Source: DASUAS01 sp963720765
GTDB taxonomy: Bacteria > Actinomycetota > Acidimicrobiia > IMCC26256 > DASPTH01
Assembly: GCA_963720765.1 (NCBI GenBank)
Contig: CAVRGS010000013.1
Coordinates: 124,001-188,000 of the forward strand
Reading direction: 5' to 3'
DNA: 64,000 nt
Shown here: positions 24,883 to 33,796 of the stretch, one piece after another
Numbering within the stretch: the stretch's first letter is position 1
Layout of the letters: the number at the start of each line of letters is the position of its first letter
Notes under the pieces: model-generated
Told to the model about the DNA's origin: nothing
The model's database searches: none
The model's input: only the letters and a program-made list of their open reading frames with translations
Program-made: the position numbers and the translations under genes

Positions 24883-25942
24883 CGTCGCTGCTGGCCGAGG
24901 AGCGCTCGATCATGCCGGTGGCGGACTCGCCGTCCCACGTGTACTGGCAGACGGCCTGCTGCAACCGGAAGGTGCCCATGCCGCGGCCGGCAGCTTCGTT
25001 GCCCACGCTCGCCGCACCCATGACCATGCAGGTCGAGAGCACCGTCGTGCCCCGGATGGTCTCGGTGCGGCCGTCCTCGGTCTCGAGCGTGACGGTGGTG
25101 TCCTGCCCCTTGGGCTCGAGCGCGCGCAGCCACGGTGCGTCGGTCACCCACGCCGGGATGAGCTCGCCGTCACCCTCGAAGAGGAAACCTTCGTTGAACG
25201 TGGGCTTGCCGTCGTCGCGCGGGGGATAGAGGCAGAGCCCGAACGCGCGGCCGCTCGGGAACACGGTCGACTGCCATACGTGACCGCGGAAGGTCGCCAG
25301 CCGCCGGATCCCGGCGCGCCGGATGCGCAAGCCGCCGCCGTTGAGCGAGTACTCGTCGTTGCCGACCCGGAGCGTGCCGGTGGTGCGGAAGAGCTGTTCG
25401 AAGCGCGGGCCACCCATGAGGTCTCCCTCTTCCTGGGTGGCGAGCACGCGACCGGCTTCCTCGAGGAGGCTGCCGCTCTCCCACGGCGGCGCGGCCGACC
25501 TGATGTCGTACTCGAGCTCGATGGGTACGACCTCGCCCGTGCCCGACCCGGGCTGCGCGCCGCCGATCTGTGCCTCGATCGTGGTGACGGTGGCATCGCC
25601 GTGGATCCGCGCCTTCCAGTGCTCGAACGGCTTCACCAGCTCGAACTCGATGGGGCCGGCGCCGAGGATGCGCGGCTTGCCGTCGGTGCCGAGGGGGTCG
25701 TGCACCTTGCCGCTGCCGAACATGTTCAGGATGCGCCCGTTGGCGAACGCGAGGTTGCACTGGATGTCGTGGGTCTCCCACTGGTCGGCGACGGCCTCGA
25801 CGCCGATGCGGGGCATGCCGTAGTCGGTGCCGTCGTCCCAGACCCACGTGTTGACCGACTCTCGCATCTCCGGGTCGGACGGCTGCTCGGCGAACACGAA
25901 CTCGCGGTCGTCGGACAGACCGCCGGTGAAATCGATGGCCAT
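24875..25942 (-). CDS. lipocalin-like (AttH/CrtC-type, DUF7064/7065-like) protein of unknown function
   Basis: 355 residues, rich in beta-strand patterns. The two-part arrangement (HDIQCNLAFANGRILNMFGSGK; GPIEFELVKPFEHWKARIHGD; later FRTTGTLRVGNDEYSLNGGGLRIRRAGIR and FRGHVWQSTVFPSGRAFGLCLYPP) resembles the double-lipocalin proteins related to AttH and hydroxyneurosporene synthase that accompany catabolic P450 and SDR genes in mycobacteria. No signal peptide, no catalytic motif that I can assign. Possibly binds or modifies a hydrophobic substrate. Monocistronic, with its 3' end overlapping the OYE gene. Confidence 0.75.
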   Translation of the reverse strand: MAIDFTGGLSDDREFVFAEQPSDPEMRESVNTWVWDDGTDYGMPRIGVEAVADQWETHDIQCNLAFANGRILNMFGSGKVHDPLGTDGKPRILGAGPIEFELVKPFEHWKARIHGDATVTTIEAQIGGAQPGSGTGEVVPIELEYDIRSAAPPWESGSLLEEAGRVLATQEEGDLMGGPRFEQLFRTTGTLRVGNDEYSLNGGGLRIRRAGIRRLATFRGHVWQSTVFPSGRAFGLCLYPPRDDGKPTFNEGFLFEGDGELIPAWVTDAPWLRALEPKGQDTTVTLETEDGRTETIRGTTVLSTCMVMGAASVGNEAAGRGMGTFRLQQAVCQYTWDGESATGMIERSSASSDVS

Positions 25943-26052
25943 GGCTGGGCTCCCCCGGGAAGGATTGGTGGCAGCACAGTGTCACGAATCTGGGCGCGTC
26001 GTCAACGCGGGGCAGGGCTACCGTGTCGCCGCATCCGACGAGGGGGACCGCA

Positions 26053-26973
26053 ATGGCCGCAAGCGACGAAGGTGTGCTCGACCCGTGGGTCAAGGAGTAC
26101 TTCGAGGCCGATCCGTCACGGAACTCGGTGATGGACACCCTCGATCCCGAGGTCCTCGAGCTCGCGCGCGGTGACTTCTCGTTGCCGTGTGACGTGGAGA
26201 TCACGAGCATCGAGAACTCCGACGTCGAGGGCATCCCGATCCGGATCTACCGCCACGAGGAACCGCCGACGGGTCTCGTCGTGTACTTCCACGGCGGCGG
26301 CTTCGTGCTCGGCAGCATCGGGATCATGGAGAACGTGGCGAAGGAGCTGTGCCACACGTCCGGCGCGGTGGTCATCTCGGTCGGCTACCGGCTCGCCCCC
26401 GAGGACCCGTACCCCGCGGGCCTCGACGACTGCGAGACCGTCACTCGGTGGGCGATCGCGAACGCGTCGACGTTCGGGGTCCCGGCATCGAAGGTGGCGA
26501 TCGCGGGGGAGAGCGCGGGCGGCAACCTCTCGGCCGCGCTCGCGCTGCGGCTCCGCGATACGGGCGACGTGCACCTCGCAGGACAGGTGCTCATCTACCC
26601 GGGCACTGCCGGCACGCAGCGCTTCCCGTCGCACGAGCAGTTCGAGGGCCTCGTGCTCAACGAGAAGGCCAAGGTCGCGTACTGGGACGCCTACTCCGCC
26701 GGACGCGACCTCGACGACGACCCGTACGCGGCACCGCTGCACGCCGAGCACCTCCGCGACCTGCCGCCCGCGATCGTGATCCTCGGTGGCTGCGACCTGC
26801 TGCGCGACGAAGGCCGCGCGTATGCCGACCGTCTGCGTGAGGACGGCGTCGACGTGGAAGAGGTCTGCTACGCGGGTCAGCCCCACGGCTTCGTCAACTT
26901 CGACTTCCCCGCCGCCGAGAGGGCGCACGAGGTCATCGGCAACTGGCTCCGAGCCAAGCTCGCTGCCGCCTGA
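26053..26973 (+). CDS. alpha/beta hydrolase, hormone-sensitive-lipase type esterase
   Basis: 306 residues from ATG 26053 (AGGGGG Shine-Dalgarno at 26041-26046). Oxyanion motif HGGGF, nucleophile GESAGG, Asp in GGCDLLRDEG region and His in GQPHGF form the HSL-family catalytic site. Hydrolyses short-chain or lactone esters; a BVMO product would be a plausible substrate, though BVMO genes are not adjacent. Single gene, closed by a hairpin at 26990-27031. Confidence 0.92.
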   Translation: MAASDEGVLDPWVKEYFEADPSRNSVMDTLDPEVLELARGDFSLPCDVEITSIENSDVEGIPIRIYRHEEPPTGLVVYFHGGGFVLGSIGIMENVAKELCHTSGAVVISVGYRLAPEDPYPAGLDDCETVTRWAIANASTFGVPASKVAIAGESAGGNLSAALALRLRDTGDVHLAGQVLIYPGTAGTQRFPSHEQFEGLVLNEKAKVAYWDAYSAGRDLDDDPYAAPLHAEHLRDLPPAIVILGGCDLLRDEGRAYADRLREDGVDVEEVCYAGQPHGFVNFDFPAAERAHEVIGNWLRAKLAAA

Positions 26974-26989
26974 CCCCCCCCTCGAGTCT

Positions 26990-27031
26990 TGGCGTCACTG
27001 CGACCGTCCATTGCAAGGCACAGTGACGCCA
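26990..27031. terminator. bidirectional hairpin terminator
   Basis: TGGCGTCACTG (26990-27000) and CAGTGACGCCA (27021-27031) are perfect 11-bp inverted repeats around a 20-nt loop, in the gap between the convergent esterase (ends 26973) and acyl-CoA dehydrogenase (ends 27042). Confidence 0.8.
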
Positions 27032-27041
27032 CGACGTGGGG

Positions 27042-28275
27042 TCAGCTGCGGAGGAGTTGGCTCCAGGGGGTGTCGCGGGGGACGGTGGGCTCCTTGGGGA
27101 GTCCGAGGGCGCGCTCGGCGAGGTTGTTGCGCTGTACCTCGTTGGTGCCGCCGCCGATCGAGATGCCGTAGCGGCTCAACATCTCCGAGCTCACCCACCG
27201 GCCGATCTCGTCGTCGGTCTGCAGCGCGGCCGCGCCCGCGAGCTCGCCCGCGACCTGGCCGGTGACCGCCTTGTTGAGCGCGATCGACAGCTTGAGGATC
27301 GACGGGTCGACCGGCGGACGTTCGCGCCGACGGATCGCACCCATGATGCGGTCGGCGAGCAGGTTGAGCGTCTTCTCGTTGACGTAGCACTCCATCAGGC
27401 GCTGCCGCGCCACCGGATCGCCGGTGCGTTCGAACTCCTCCGCGAGCAGGAGCAGGTTGGTGAAGGTGCTGCCGGTGCCGCCGCCGATCATCGCCGACTC
27501 GTTGGCCATCACCGTGCCGCGCCGCGGGCCACCCGTTGTCGATCTCGCCGAGCACGTCGGAGACCGGCACGCGCACGTTGTCGAAGAACACCTCGTTGAA
27601 GTGTGCGGCGCCGGTGGCCTGGATGAGCGGCCGCACCTCGATGCCGGGGAGGCTCATCTCGACGAGCAGGAACGTGATGCCGTGGTGCTTGGGCACGTCG
27701 GGGTTGGTACGAGCGAGGAGCATGCCGTGGTCGCACCACTGCGCGGCCGAATTCCACACCTTCTGACCGGTGACCACGAACTCGTCGCCATCGCGCTCGG
27801 CCTTGCACGCGAGTCCCGCCAGGTCGGAGCCCGCGCCCGGCTCGCTGAACAGCTGGCACCACGCGTCCTCACCCGACAGCAGGCGCGGCAGCAGCTCGCG
27901 CTTCTGCTCCTCGGTACCGAACGCCATCAGCGTCGGGCCGAGCATCATGATCGTGGAGCGGATGAACCCCGAGCTGGCCTCGTACCCCGCGGCCTCTTCC
28001 TCGTAGATCGCCTCCTGCCATGCGTCCGCACCCTGGCCGCCGTACTCCTTCGGGTACGTGAACCCGGCGAGGCCCGCGTCGTGGCGAGCCTTCTGCCAGG
28101 CACGACCGCGGTCGAATGCTTCCTGGGCGTCCTCGGAGGAGGTGTGGTAGGTGATCGCCCAAGGGCTCCGCTCCTGCTTGGGCGTGGAGTTCGCCGCCAG
28201 GAACGCACGCACCTCGGCGCGGAAGGAAGCCTGTTCGGGCGTGTCGGTCGACTGATGTTCGGCAGTGGCAGTCAC
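27042..28275 (-). pseudogene. acyl-CoA dehydrogenase interrupted by a +1 frameshift
   Basis: From GTG 28275 the frame encodes a normal acyl-CoA dehydrogenase (EVRAFLAANSTP, YPKEYGGQGADAWQEAIYEEE, FSEPGAGSDLAGLACKAERDG, ARTNPDVPKHHGITFLLVEM, DVLGEIDNGWP). Near 27517 it shifts into non-coding sequence. The remaining third (MANESAMIGGGTGSTFTNLL ... YGISIGGGTNEVQRNNLAERALGLP) continues intact in another frame to 27042. Removing one C from the CC at 27517-27518 restores a full-length protein of about 410 residues. Either a recent inactivation or an assembly indel. Divergent from the UbiB-like gene. Confidence 0.85.
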
Positions 28276-28325
28276 CTCGCGAACGGTAGCCGCGCCGTCC
28301 CGGGACCGACCCGCCCGGCTCGTCG

Positions 28326-28331
28326 TAGGAT
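28326..28331 (+). promoter_or_regulatory. candidate -10 box of a leaderless transcript
   Basis: TAGGAT lies 6 nt before the ATG at 28338, and no Shine-Dalgarno is visible, which fits a leaderless start. No convincing -35 was found. Confidence 0.4.
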
Positions 28332-28337
28332 CCCCGG

Positions 28338-30314
28338 ATGCCGGTGGGCGTGACGGTCGAACTCGGGTGGGGCGCGCTGCTGCTCTACGGCATCCCGTTC
28401 ATCATCGTGGTCGGATGGGTGAGCAGCCGGCTGCTCGGTGTCCACCGCGGTTGGGGTCGGTCGTTCGTGGCCGGGTTGTTCGGGTGGAGCTTCGGTGTCG
28501 CCGTGGCCGCGATCGTCGAGGACACGAACGTCCGCACGACCGGACAGATGGAGAACCTCCTCCCGCTCGCCCTCTTCTTCGGCGTGTTCATCTCGATGTT
28601 CGTCGGGCTGATCCTCGACGTCATGCTCAAGCCGCGCCAAACCGGTCGGCGCCGGTTCCGATGGCTCGTGCACCCGGTCGCCACGTTGAAGCGCCGCTTC
28701 GCACCACTCGGACGCTTCCGCGAGATCCTCCGCTTCGCACGCAAGCGTGGTTTGCAGCACTACGCGTCGACGTCGAAGCTGGCGACTCCCGAGTTCGCGC
28801 GTCGCCTCCGGCTCACGCTCGAGGACTGCGGTGGGATGTTCGTGAAGTTCGGTCAGATCGCGTCCACACGCGGCGACCTGCTGCCGGACACGATCACGAC
28901 GGAGTTGGCCCAGCTCCAGTCGGCGGCCCGTCCCGTCGACGCCGACGAGGTCCGCGAGGTGCTCGAGCGAGAGCTCGGTGCGTCGGTGGAAGAAGAGTTC
29001 GCGTCGTTCGACTTCGAGCCTCTCGCGGCCGCCTCCATCGGCCAGACCCACCGCGCGGTCCTCAAGACCGGCGAACACGTCGTGGTGAAGGTGCAGCGGC
29101 CCGGGATCGAGGACGTCGTCCATCGTGATGCCGCCGTGCTGCGCATGGCCGCGGGCGTCGTCGACCGCCGAGTCGATGCCGCGCGCCAACTCGGCGTGAA
29201 GCGCCTCGCGGAGGAGCTCATCGCGTCGCTCGAGCGGGAGCTCGACTACGGCGCCGAGGCCGCGAGCGGGATCGCGTTCCTCGAACACCTCGAGGGCGAC
29301 GACGGCATCGCGGCGCCGAAGGTGTACCAGTCGCTGTCGACCCGGCGCGTGCTGGTGATGGAGGAGATCCACGGCGTCACCGTGGCCGACCACGCCGCCG
29401 TCGAAGCCACGCCGCTGCCCGCGAACGTGCTGGCCGCGCGTCTGCTGCAGTCGTTCCTCGATCAGGTGCTGCGCGACGGTCTCTACCATGCCGACCCGCA
29501 CCCCGGGAACATCTTCGTCGACCCCTCGGGGCTGCTCTGGTTCCTCGACTTCGGCGCCGTCGGCCGGCTCAGCCCACTGGTGCTCGAGTCGTTGCAGGAG
29601 ATGGCAATCGGGTTCCAGTTGAACGACCCGGTGGTGCTGGCGCGGGCGACGATGCACCTCGCGGGCGGTGACGAGGGCGGCGACAGCCGCGCGCTCGAGG
29701 CCGACATCGGGTTGGTGCTCACCGAAGGCATCAGCTCGGGCAGCTTCGATCCACAGGCGATGAGCCTGATGCTCGAAGTGATGCAACGCCACGGCCTCGA
29801 AGTGCCGGGAGCGATGACGGTGTTGTCGCGCGCGCTGCTCACGCTCGAGGGCACCCTGCGCACCATCGACCCGACGTTCAACATCGCGCATGAGGCGACT
29901 GCACTGCTGCCCGAGTTCGCCGGTGAGCAGTCCGAGCTGCTCCAGCAGCAGCTGCAGAAGGAGATGGTACGGGCGCTCCCGTCGTTGCGGACGCTGCCGA
30001 CCAACGTGGAGGCCATCGCCACCCAGCTCCGCTCGGGACGACTCACCATGCGCACCGAGCGCTTCGCCGGCGGCGACCGAGAAGTGGTCGACGAGTGGGT
30101 CGACCGCACGATCTTCGCCGCGATCGGGTTGCTGGGGATGATCGCGTCAGCGGTCCTGCTCGTCGCGGCCGCGCTGATCAGGCAGGACGACGACTTCGCC
30201 ACCGCGCTGCAGGTCATCGGCTTCTTCGGGATCATCGTCACGTCGGTGATCCAGATGCGCGTCGTCGCGCAGATCCTCCGCCGCGAAGACCGGTACAACC
30301 GTCGGCGGGCGTAA
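28338..30314 (+). CDS. ABC1/UbiB-family atypical kinase with membrane segments at both ends
   Basis: 658 residues. Three hydrophobic segments at about 12-30, 43-60 and 74-96; the UbiB core has KFGQ (170-173), the Ala-rich loop AAASIGQ (230-236) replacing the kinase Gly loop, Lys251, HADPHPGN (384-391) and DFG (404-406); two more membrane segments lie near 594-612 and 622-642. UbiB proteins are ATPases supporting isoprenoid-quinone or lipid handling at membranes. Actinobacteria usually make menaquinone, so the lipid partner here is unknown. The downstream P450 starts 26 nt later. Confidence 0.93.
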   Translation: MPVGVTVELGWGALLLYGIPFIIVVGWVSSRLLGVHRGWGRSFVAGLFGWSFGVAVAAIVEDTNVRTTGQMENLLPLALFFGVFISMFVGLILDVMLKPRQTGRRRFRWLVHPVATLKRRFAPLGRFREILRFARKRGLQHYASTSKLATPEFARRLRLTLEDCGGMFVKFGQIASTRGDLLPDTITTELAQLQSAARPVDADEVREVLERELGASVEEEFASFDFEPLAAASIGQTHRAVLKTGEHVVVKVQRPGIEDVVHRDAAVLRMAAGVVDRRVDAARQLGVKRLAEELIASLERELDYGAEAASGIAFLEHLEGDDGIAAPKVYQSLSTRRVLVMEEIHGVTVADHAAVEATPLPANVLAARLLQSFLDQVLRDGLYHADPHPGNIFVDPSGLLWFLDFGAVGRLSPLVLESLQEMAIGFQLNDPVVLARATMHLAGGDEGGDSRALEADIGLVLTEGISSGSFDPQAMSLMLEVMQRHGLEVPGAMTVLSRALLTLEGTLRTIDPTFNIAHEATALLPEFAGEQSELLQQQLQKEMVRALPSLRTLPTNVEAIATQLRSGRLTMRTERFAGGDREVVDEWVDRTIFAAIGLLGMIASAVLLVAAALIRQDDDFATALQVIGFFGIIVTSVIQMRVVAQILRREDRYNRRRA

Positions 30315-30340
30315 TCGTCCGAGAGCGAGGGGACGTCGAG

Positions 30341-31528
30341 ATGACCGACGAGCTGTACTACGACCCGTACGACTTCGACATCGACGCTGATCCATATCCC
30401 ATCTGGAAGCGCCTGCGCGACGAGGCGCCGCTCTACTACAACGAGAAGTACGACTTCTTCGCGGTGAGCCGCTTCGACGACGTCGAGCGATGCTCGGTCG
30501 ACTGGCGCACCTACCGCTCCGGTCGTGGGTCGGTGCTCGAGCTGATCAAGCAGGGTGTCGAGATCCCACCCGGGAGCATCCTGTTCGAAGACCCGCCGAC
30601 GCATGACGTGCACCGCTCGTTGTTGTCGCGCGTGTTCACGCCACGGCGTGTTGCCGAGCTCGAGCCGAAGGTGCGCGCGTTCTGTGCACAGAGCCTCGAT
30701 CCGTTGGTGGGAACCGCGGGGTTCGACTTCATCCGGGATCTCGGCGCGCAGATGCCGATGCGAACGATCGGGATGCTGCTGGGGATCCCCGAGGAAGACC
30801 AGGAAGTCATTCGCGATCAGATCGACGCCGGACTGCGCATCGAGGAAGGCGCGCCCAGCGAAGAAGGCGCGGCGATGGTCACGAGCGGCGACGTGTTCGC
30901 CGACTACGTGGACTGGCGGGTCGATCATCCGTCAGACGACCTGATGACCGACCTCCTCCAGGTGGAGTTCGAGGACCACACGGGTGAGCACCGCCGGCTG
31001 ACGCGGGAGGAGATCCTCGGGTACGTCGGGCTGCTGGCTGCCGCGGGCAACGAGACGACGACCCGACTGATCGGGTGGGCCGGCACGACCCTGGCCGAGC
31101 ACCCCGACCAGCGGGCCAAGGTCGTCGGCGACCGGTCGCTGGTGAACAACGCCATCGAAGAGCTCCTGCGCTACGAGGCGCCGTCACCGGTGCAGGCGCG
31201 CTACATCCAGGACGACGTCGAGCACCACGGGCGGACGATCGCGGCGGGCAACGTGATGGTGCTGCTCACCGCGGCGGGCAACCGCGACGAGCGTCACTTC
31301 CCGGAGCCCGACCGCTTCGACGTCGAGCGTGACATCGATCACCATCTGTCGTTCGGGTACGGCATCCACTTCTGTCTGGGCGCGGCGTTGGCCCGACTCG
31401 AGGGACGGATCGCGCTCGACGAGGTGCTGCAGCGCTTCCCCGAGTGGGACGTCGACTGGGACGGCGCCGAGCGAGCGCACACCAGCACCGTACGGGGCTG
31501 GGAGAGACTCCCCGTCGTCGTGCCGTAA
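30341..31528 (+). CDS. cytochrome P450
   Basis: 395 residues from ATG 30341 with GAGGGGA upstream. I-helix AAGNETT at 234-240, ExxR Glu274/Arg277, haem loop FGYGIHFCLG with Cys345. Typical short soluble actinobacterial P450. It follows the UbiB-like gene closely and may be cotranscribed with it. The substrate is not deducible. Confidence 0.94.
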   Translation: MTDELYYDPYDFDIDADPYPIWKRLRDEAPLYYNEKYDFFAVSRFDDVERCSVDWRTYRSGRGSVLELIKQGVEIPPGSILFEDPPTHDVHRSLLSRVFTPRRVAELEPKVRAFCAQSLDPLVGTAGFDFIRDLGAQMPMRTIGMLLGIPEEDQEVIRDQIDAGLRIEEGAPSEEGAAMVTSGDVFADYVDWRVDHPSDDLMTDLLQVEFEDHTGEHRRLTREEILGYVGLLAAAGNETTTRLIGWAGTTLAEHPDQRAKVVGDRSLVNNAIEELLRYEAPSPVQARYIQDDVEHHGRTIAAGNVMVLLTAAGNRDERHFPEPDRFDVERDIDHHLSFGYGIHFCLGAALARLEGRIALDEVLQRFPEWDVDWDGAERAHTSTVRGWERLPVVVP

Positions 31529-31551
31529 CCAAGGAGCAACCAGGCGAGAGG

Positions 31552-32886
31552 TCAGAACGCCAGGCGAACCTCGGCGACTCGGGCGCGCATCGCCGGTGCG
31601 TCCTCGGGGCGCAGCGCACCCGAGGTCACGAGCGCGTCGACGGCATCGTTCCAACCCCGCTCGTAGTCGGCGCGGTCGGCGTAGCGGGCGCGCAGCTCGT
31701 CGTCGGTGAACGGCGTCGCGGCGCCGAAGAGCGGAAGGCGGCCGGTGCCCATCGCCGCGCCCCGGTAGGTCGCGGTGGGCACCTCGAGTTCCGGGAGTCG
31801 AATGCCGCCGCGCGCGTTGCCGGCGTCGTCGGTCGCGATGCGCAGTGGCGGTCCGGGGTCCATCTCGATGCGTGGCTGGTGGGGCGCGGGCACGCGGTCG
31901 GCGATCCAGTGGTGGAGCGCGCGCAAGGCGGCGTCGTGCATCGGTGCGTAGCGCAGCGGGTTGGCGATGCGACCGCGTCGATCGGCTTCTCGGAGACGCG
32001 AACGCGCGTTGCCGTGCGGGGTGCCGGCGACCTCCCACACCCGCAGCCACTCGGTGTCGACGCACGGCACCTGCGCGAGGTGCGTGCTCTCGAACTCGCT
32101 GTTGACGATCACGACGGGGGTCGGGGTGTCGGTGCGGATCGCGGTGCGCACACCCATCGGCAGCACTCCCTCCTCGGGGCGCGGCGCGCGCGCTTCCCAC
32201 ACCGACAGGAGGAAGCCGTCGAAGACCCGCTCCGTCGGGTGGACCGCGTTCAGGTACGTGGCGAGCCGCATCGCCGACTGCGATCCTCCCGCCGCGAGCA
32301 GTCGCTGCACCGGGAGTCCGCCGAGCGGGTCGAAGTCGTGGTCACGGTCGGGGCTCACCGCCCGGCCGGCCTGGGTGAAGAGGTCGAACGCGGCCTGGTC
32401 GCCGGGGTGGTGCAGGTCGCCGTAGCGCTCGGGATCGTGCTCGAGCAACGGCACGGCTCGGCGCGTCGCCATCCGGTCCATACCGGCGGGGAAGCCGTAC
32501 AGGCCCACTTCCTGCGCGCTGACACCGACCCAGACGTAGCCCTCGTACATCTCGCCGTGCGACGGCGCGCCGTGCTCGTAGCCGGCGGACACGTTCTGCC
32601 AGCCGACGACGACCGTACCGTTGAAGGCCTCGGCGCGCCGCGGGCGCAGCACGAGCAGTCGGGTGCGGTAGGGCGCGCGGGCGTACTCGGCGACCGACCA
32701 GCAGCCGTCGGGGGTCGGATCGTCGACCATCGCGAACGCACGGGCCTCGCCCTCGAGTACGAACTCCTCGAGCACGTAGCCGCGCGTCTCGAGGTCGACG
32801 TCAGGTGCTCCCCAGGGCGGGCGTTCACCGGTGATCGGTCCGGTGACGCGTGCCGGCGGAGGTGGAGCGAGCGGCGCAGCGCTCAC
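31552..32886 (-). CDS. alpha/beta hydrolase domain-containing protein (PF20091-like)
   Basis: 444 residues. Starts with a beta-rich segment (TGPITGERPPWGAPDVDLETRGYVLEEFVLEGEARAF), then VVVGWQNVSAGYEHG, YVWVGVSAQEVGLYG, the nucleophile elbow GGSQSA (Ser within LLAAGGSQSAMRLATYL) and WEVAGTPHGNA with the probable catalytic His. This matches a family of large actinobacterial hydrolases usually annotated only as alpha/beta hydrolase domain proteins. Its start overlaps the SDR stop by 4 nt. Substrate unknown; ester or lactone hydrolysis is inferred. Confidence 0.85.
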   Translation of the reverse strand: MSAAPLAPPPPARVTGPITGERPPWGAPDVDLETRGYVLEEFVLEGEARAFAMVDDPTPDGCWSVAEYARAPYRTRLLVLRPRRAEAFNGTVVVGWQNVSAGYEHGAPSHGEMYEGYVWVGVSAQEVGLYGFPAGMDRMATRRAVPLLEHDPERYGDLHHPGDQAAFDLFTQAGRAVSPDRDHDFDPLGGLPVQRLLAAGGSQSAMRLATYLNAVHPTERVFDGFLLSVWEARAPRPEEGVLPMGVRTAIRTDTPTPVVIVNSEFESTHLAQVPCVDTEWLRVWEVAGTPHGNARSRLREADRRGRIANPLRYAPMHDAALRALHHWIADRVPAPHQPRIEMDPGPPLRIATDDAGNARGGIRLPELEVPTATYRGAAMGTGRLPLFGAATPFTDDELRARYADRADYERGWNDAVDALVTSGALRPEDAPAMRARVAEVRLAF

Positions 32887-33686
32887 AGTGGCATCGTGGA
32901 GCCACCGTTCGGTCGCATCACGATGCCGGTGACGAATTTCGCCGCCGGTGACGCGAGGTAGAGCGCGGCGAACGCGATGTCGTCCGGCTCGCCGGCGACC
33001 TTCATCGGCGAGATCTGCGTCATCCGCTCACGATGCGCCGCGTGCGCGTCCTCGTCGAGCGTGCCGTCGGCGCGGCGCGCGTGGCGTTCGTTCATCGGCG
33101 TGTCGACCCACCCCGGCGCGATCGCGTTCACCCGCACTTGGTGCGGCGCGAGCTCCATGGCCAACGTGCGCGACAACTGGGCCACGGCCGCCTTCGACGT
33201 CGAGTAGCAGACCATCGTCGGTGTCGGTATGTCGATGGCACCCGACGCGAGGTTGATGATCGATCCCGAGCCCTGCTGCACCATGACCCGACCTGCCGCC
33301 TGGCAACCGAAGAACACACCCTTGAAGTTGACCGCGAGCACGCGGTCGAGGTCTTCCTCCGAGGTGTCGAGCACCAGCCCGTCGACGATGATCGCCGCGT
33401 TGTTGACCATGATGTCGACGTGACCCTGGTCGGCGACGATCTGGTCGACGAGCGCCTCGACGTCGGCGCGGCGGGTGACGTCGAGCTGCGCCGGCGCGCC
33501 TCGGTGGCCGTCGGCGCGGATCATCGCCGCAGTGTCGGTGGCGGTGGCGAGGTCGATGTCGGCGCACACCACGGTGGCGCCGGCCTCGGCCAGGCGGGCG
33601 GAGATGGCGCGGCCCAGGCCGCGGCCGGCGCCGGTCACCAGGGCGACTCGGTCGGTCAGGTCGAAGGCTTCCGAGATCGTCGTCAT
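32883..33686 (-). CDS. short-chain dehydrogenase/reductase
   Basis: 267 residues. TGAGRGLG at 18-25, NNA at 95-97, Ser148, Tyr161 and Lys165 (YSTSK), ADIDLA favouring NAD(H). First gene of a two-gene minus-strand operon with the alpha/beta hydrolase and divergent from the quinone-oxidoreductase-like gene, sharing a 110-bp regulatory gap. Confidence 0.93.
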   Translation of the reverse strand: MTTISEAFDLTDRVALVTGAGRGLGRAISARLAEAGATVVCADIDLATATDTAAMIRADGHRGAPAQLDVTRRADVEALVDQIVADQGHVDIMVNNAAIIVDGLVLDTSEEDLDRVLAVNFKGVFFGCQAAGRVMVQQGSGSIINLASGAIDIPTPTMVCYSTSKAAVAQLSRTLAMELAPHQVRVNAIAPGWVDTPMNERHARRADGTLDEDAHAAHRERMTQISPMKVAGEPDDIAFAALYLASPAAKFVTGIVMRPNGGSTMPL

Positions 33687-33721
33687 CGCAAGACCCTACG
33701 TTGCCGGTACCAGGTGAATCC

Positions 33722-33751
33722 TTGACACTAAGCACCTCTGCTCAATACGGT
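33722..33751 (+). promoter_or_regulatory. candidate SigA-type promoter
   Basis: TTGACA (33722-33727), 18-nt spacer, TACGGT (33746-33751), reading toward the gene at 33797. The -35 is a perfect consensus match; the -10 fits TAnnnT. Confidence 0.55.
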
Positions 33752-33796
33752 GCCGCGGCCAAGATGAACACGGCCGGAGCCAACGGGGGAGTCTTC

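Noticed and set aside
33712..33737. AGGTG...CACCT inverted repeat as an operator before 33797
   Set aside because: Only the outer 5 bp pair and it overlaps a good promoter; not distinguishable from chance.
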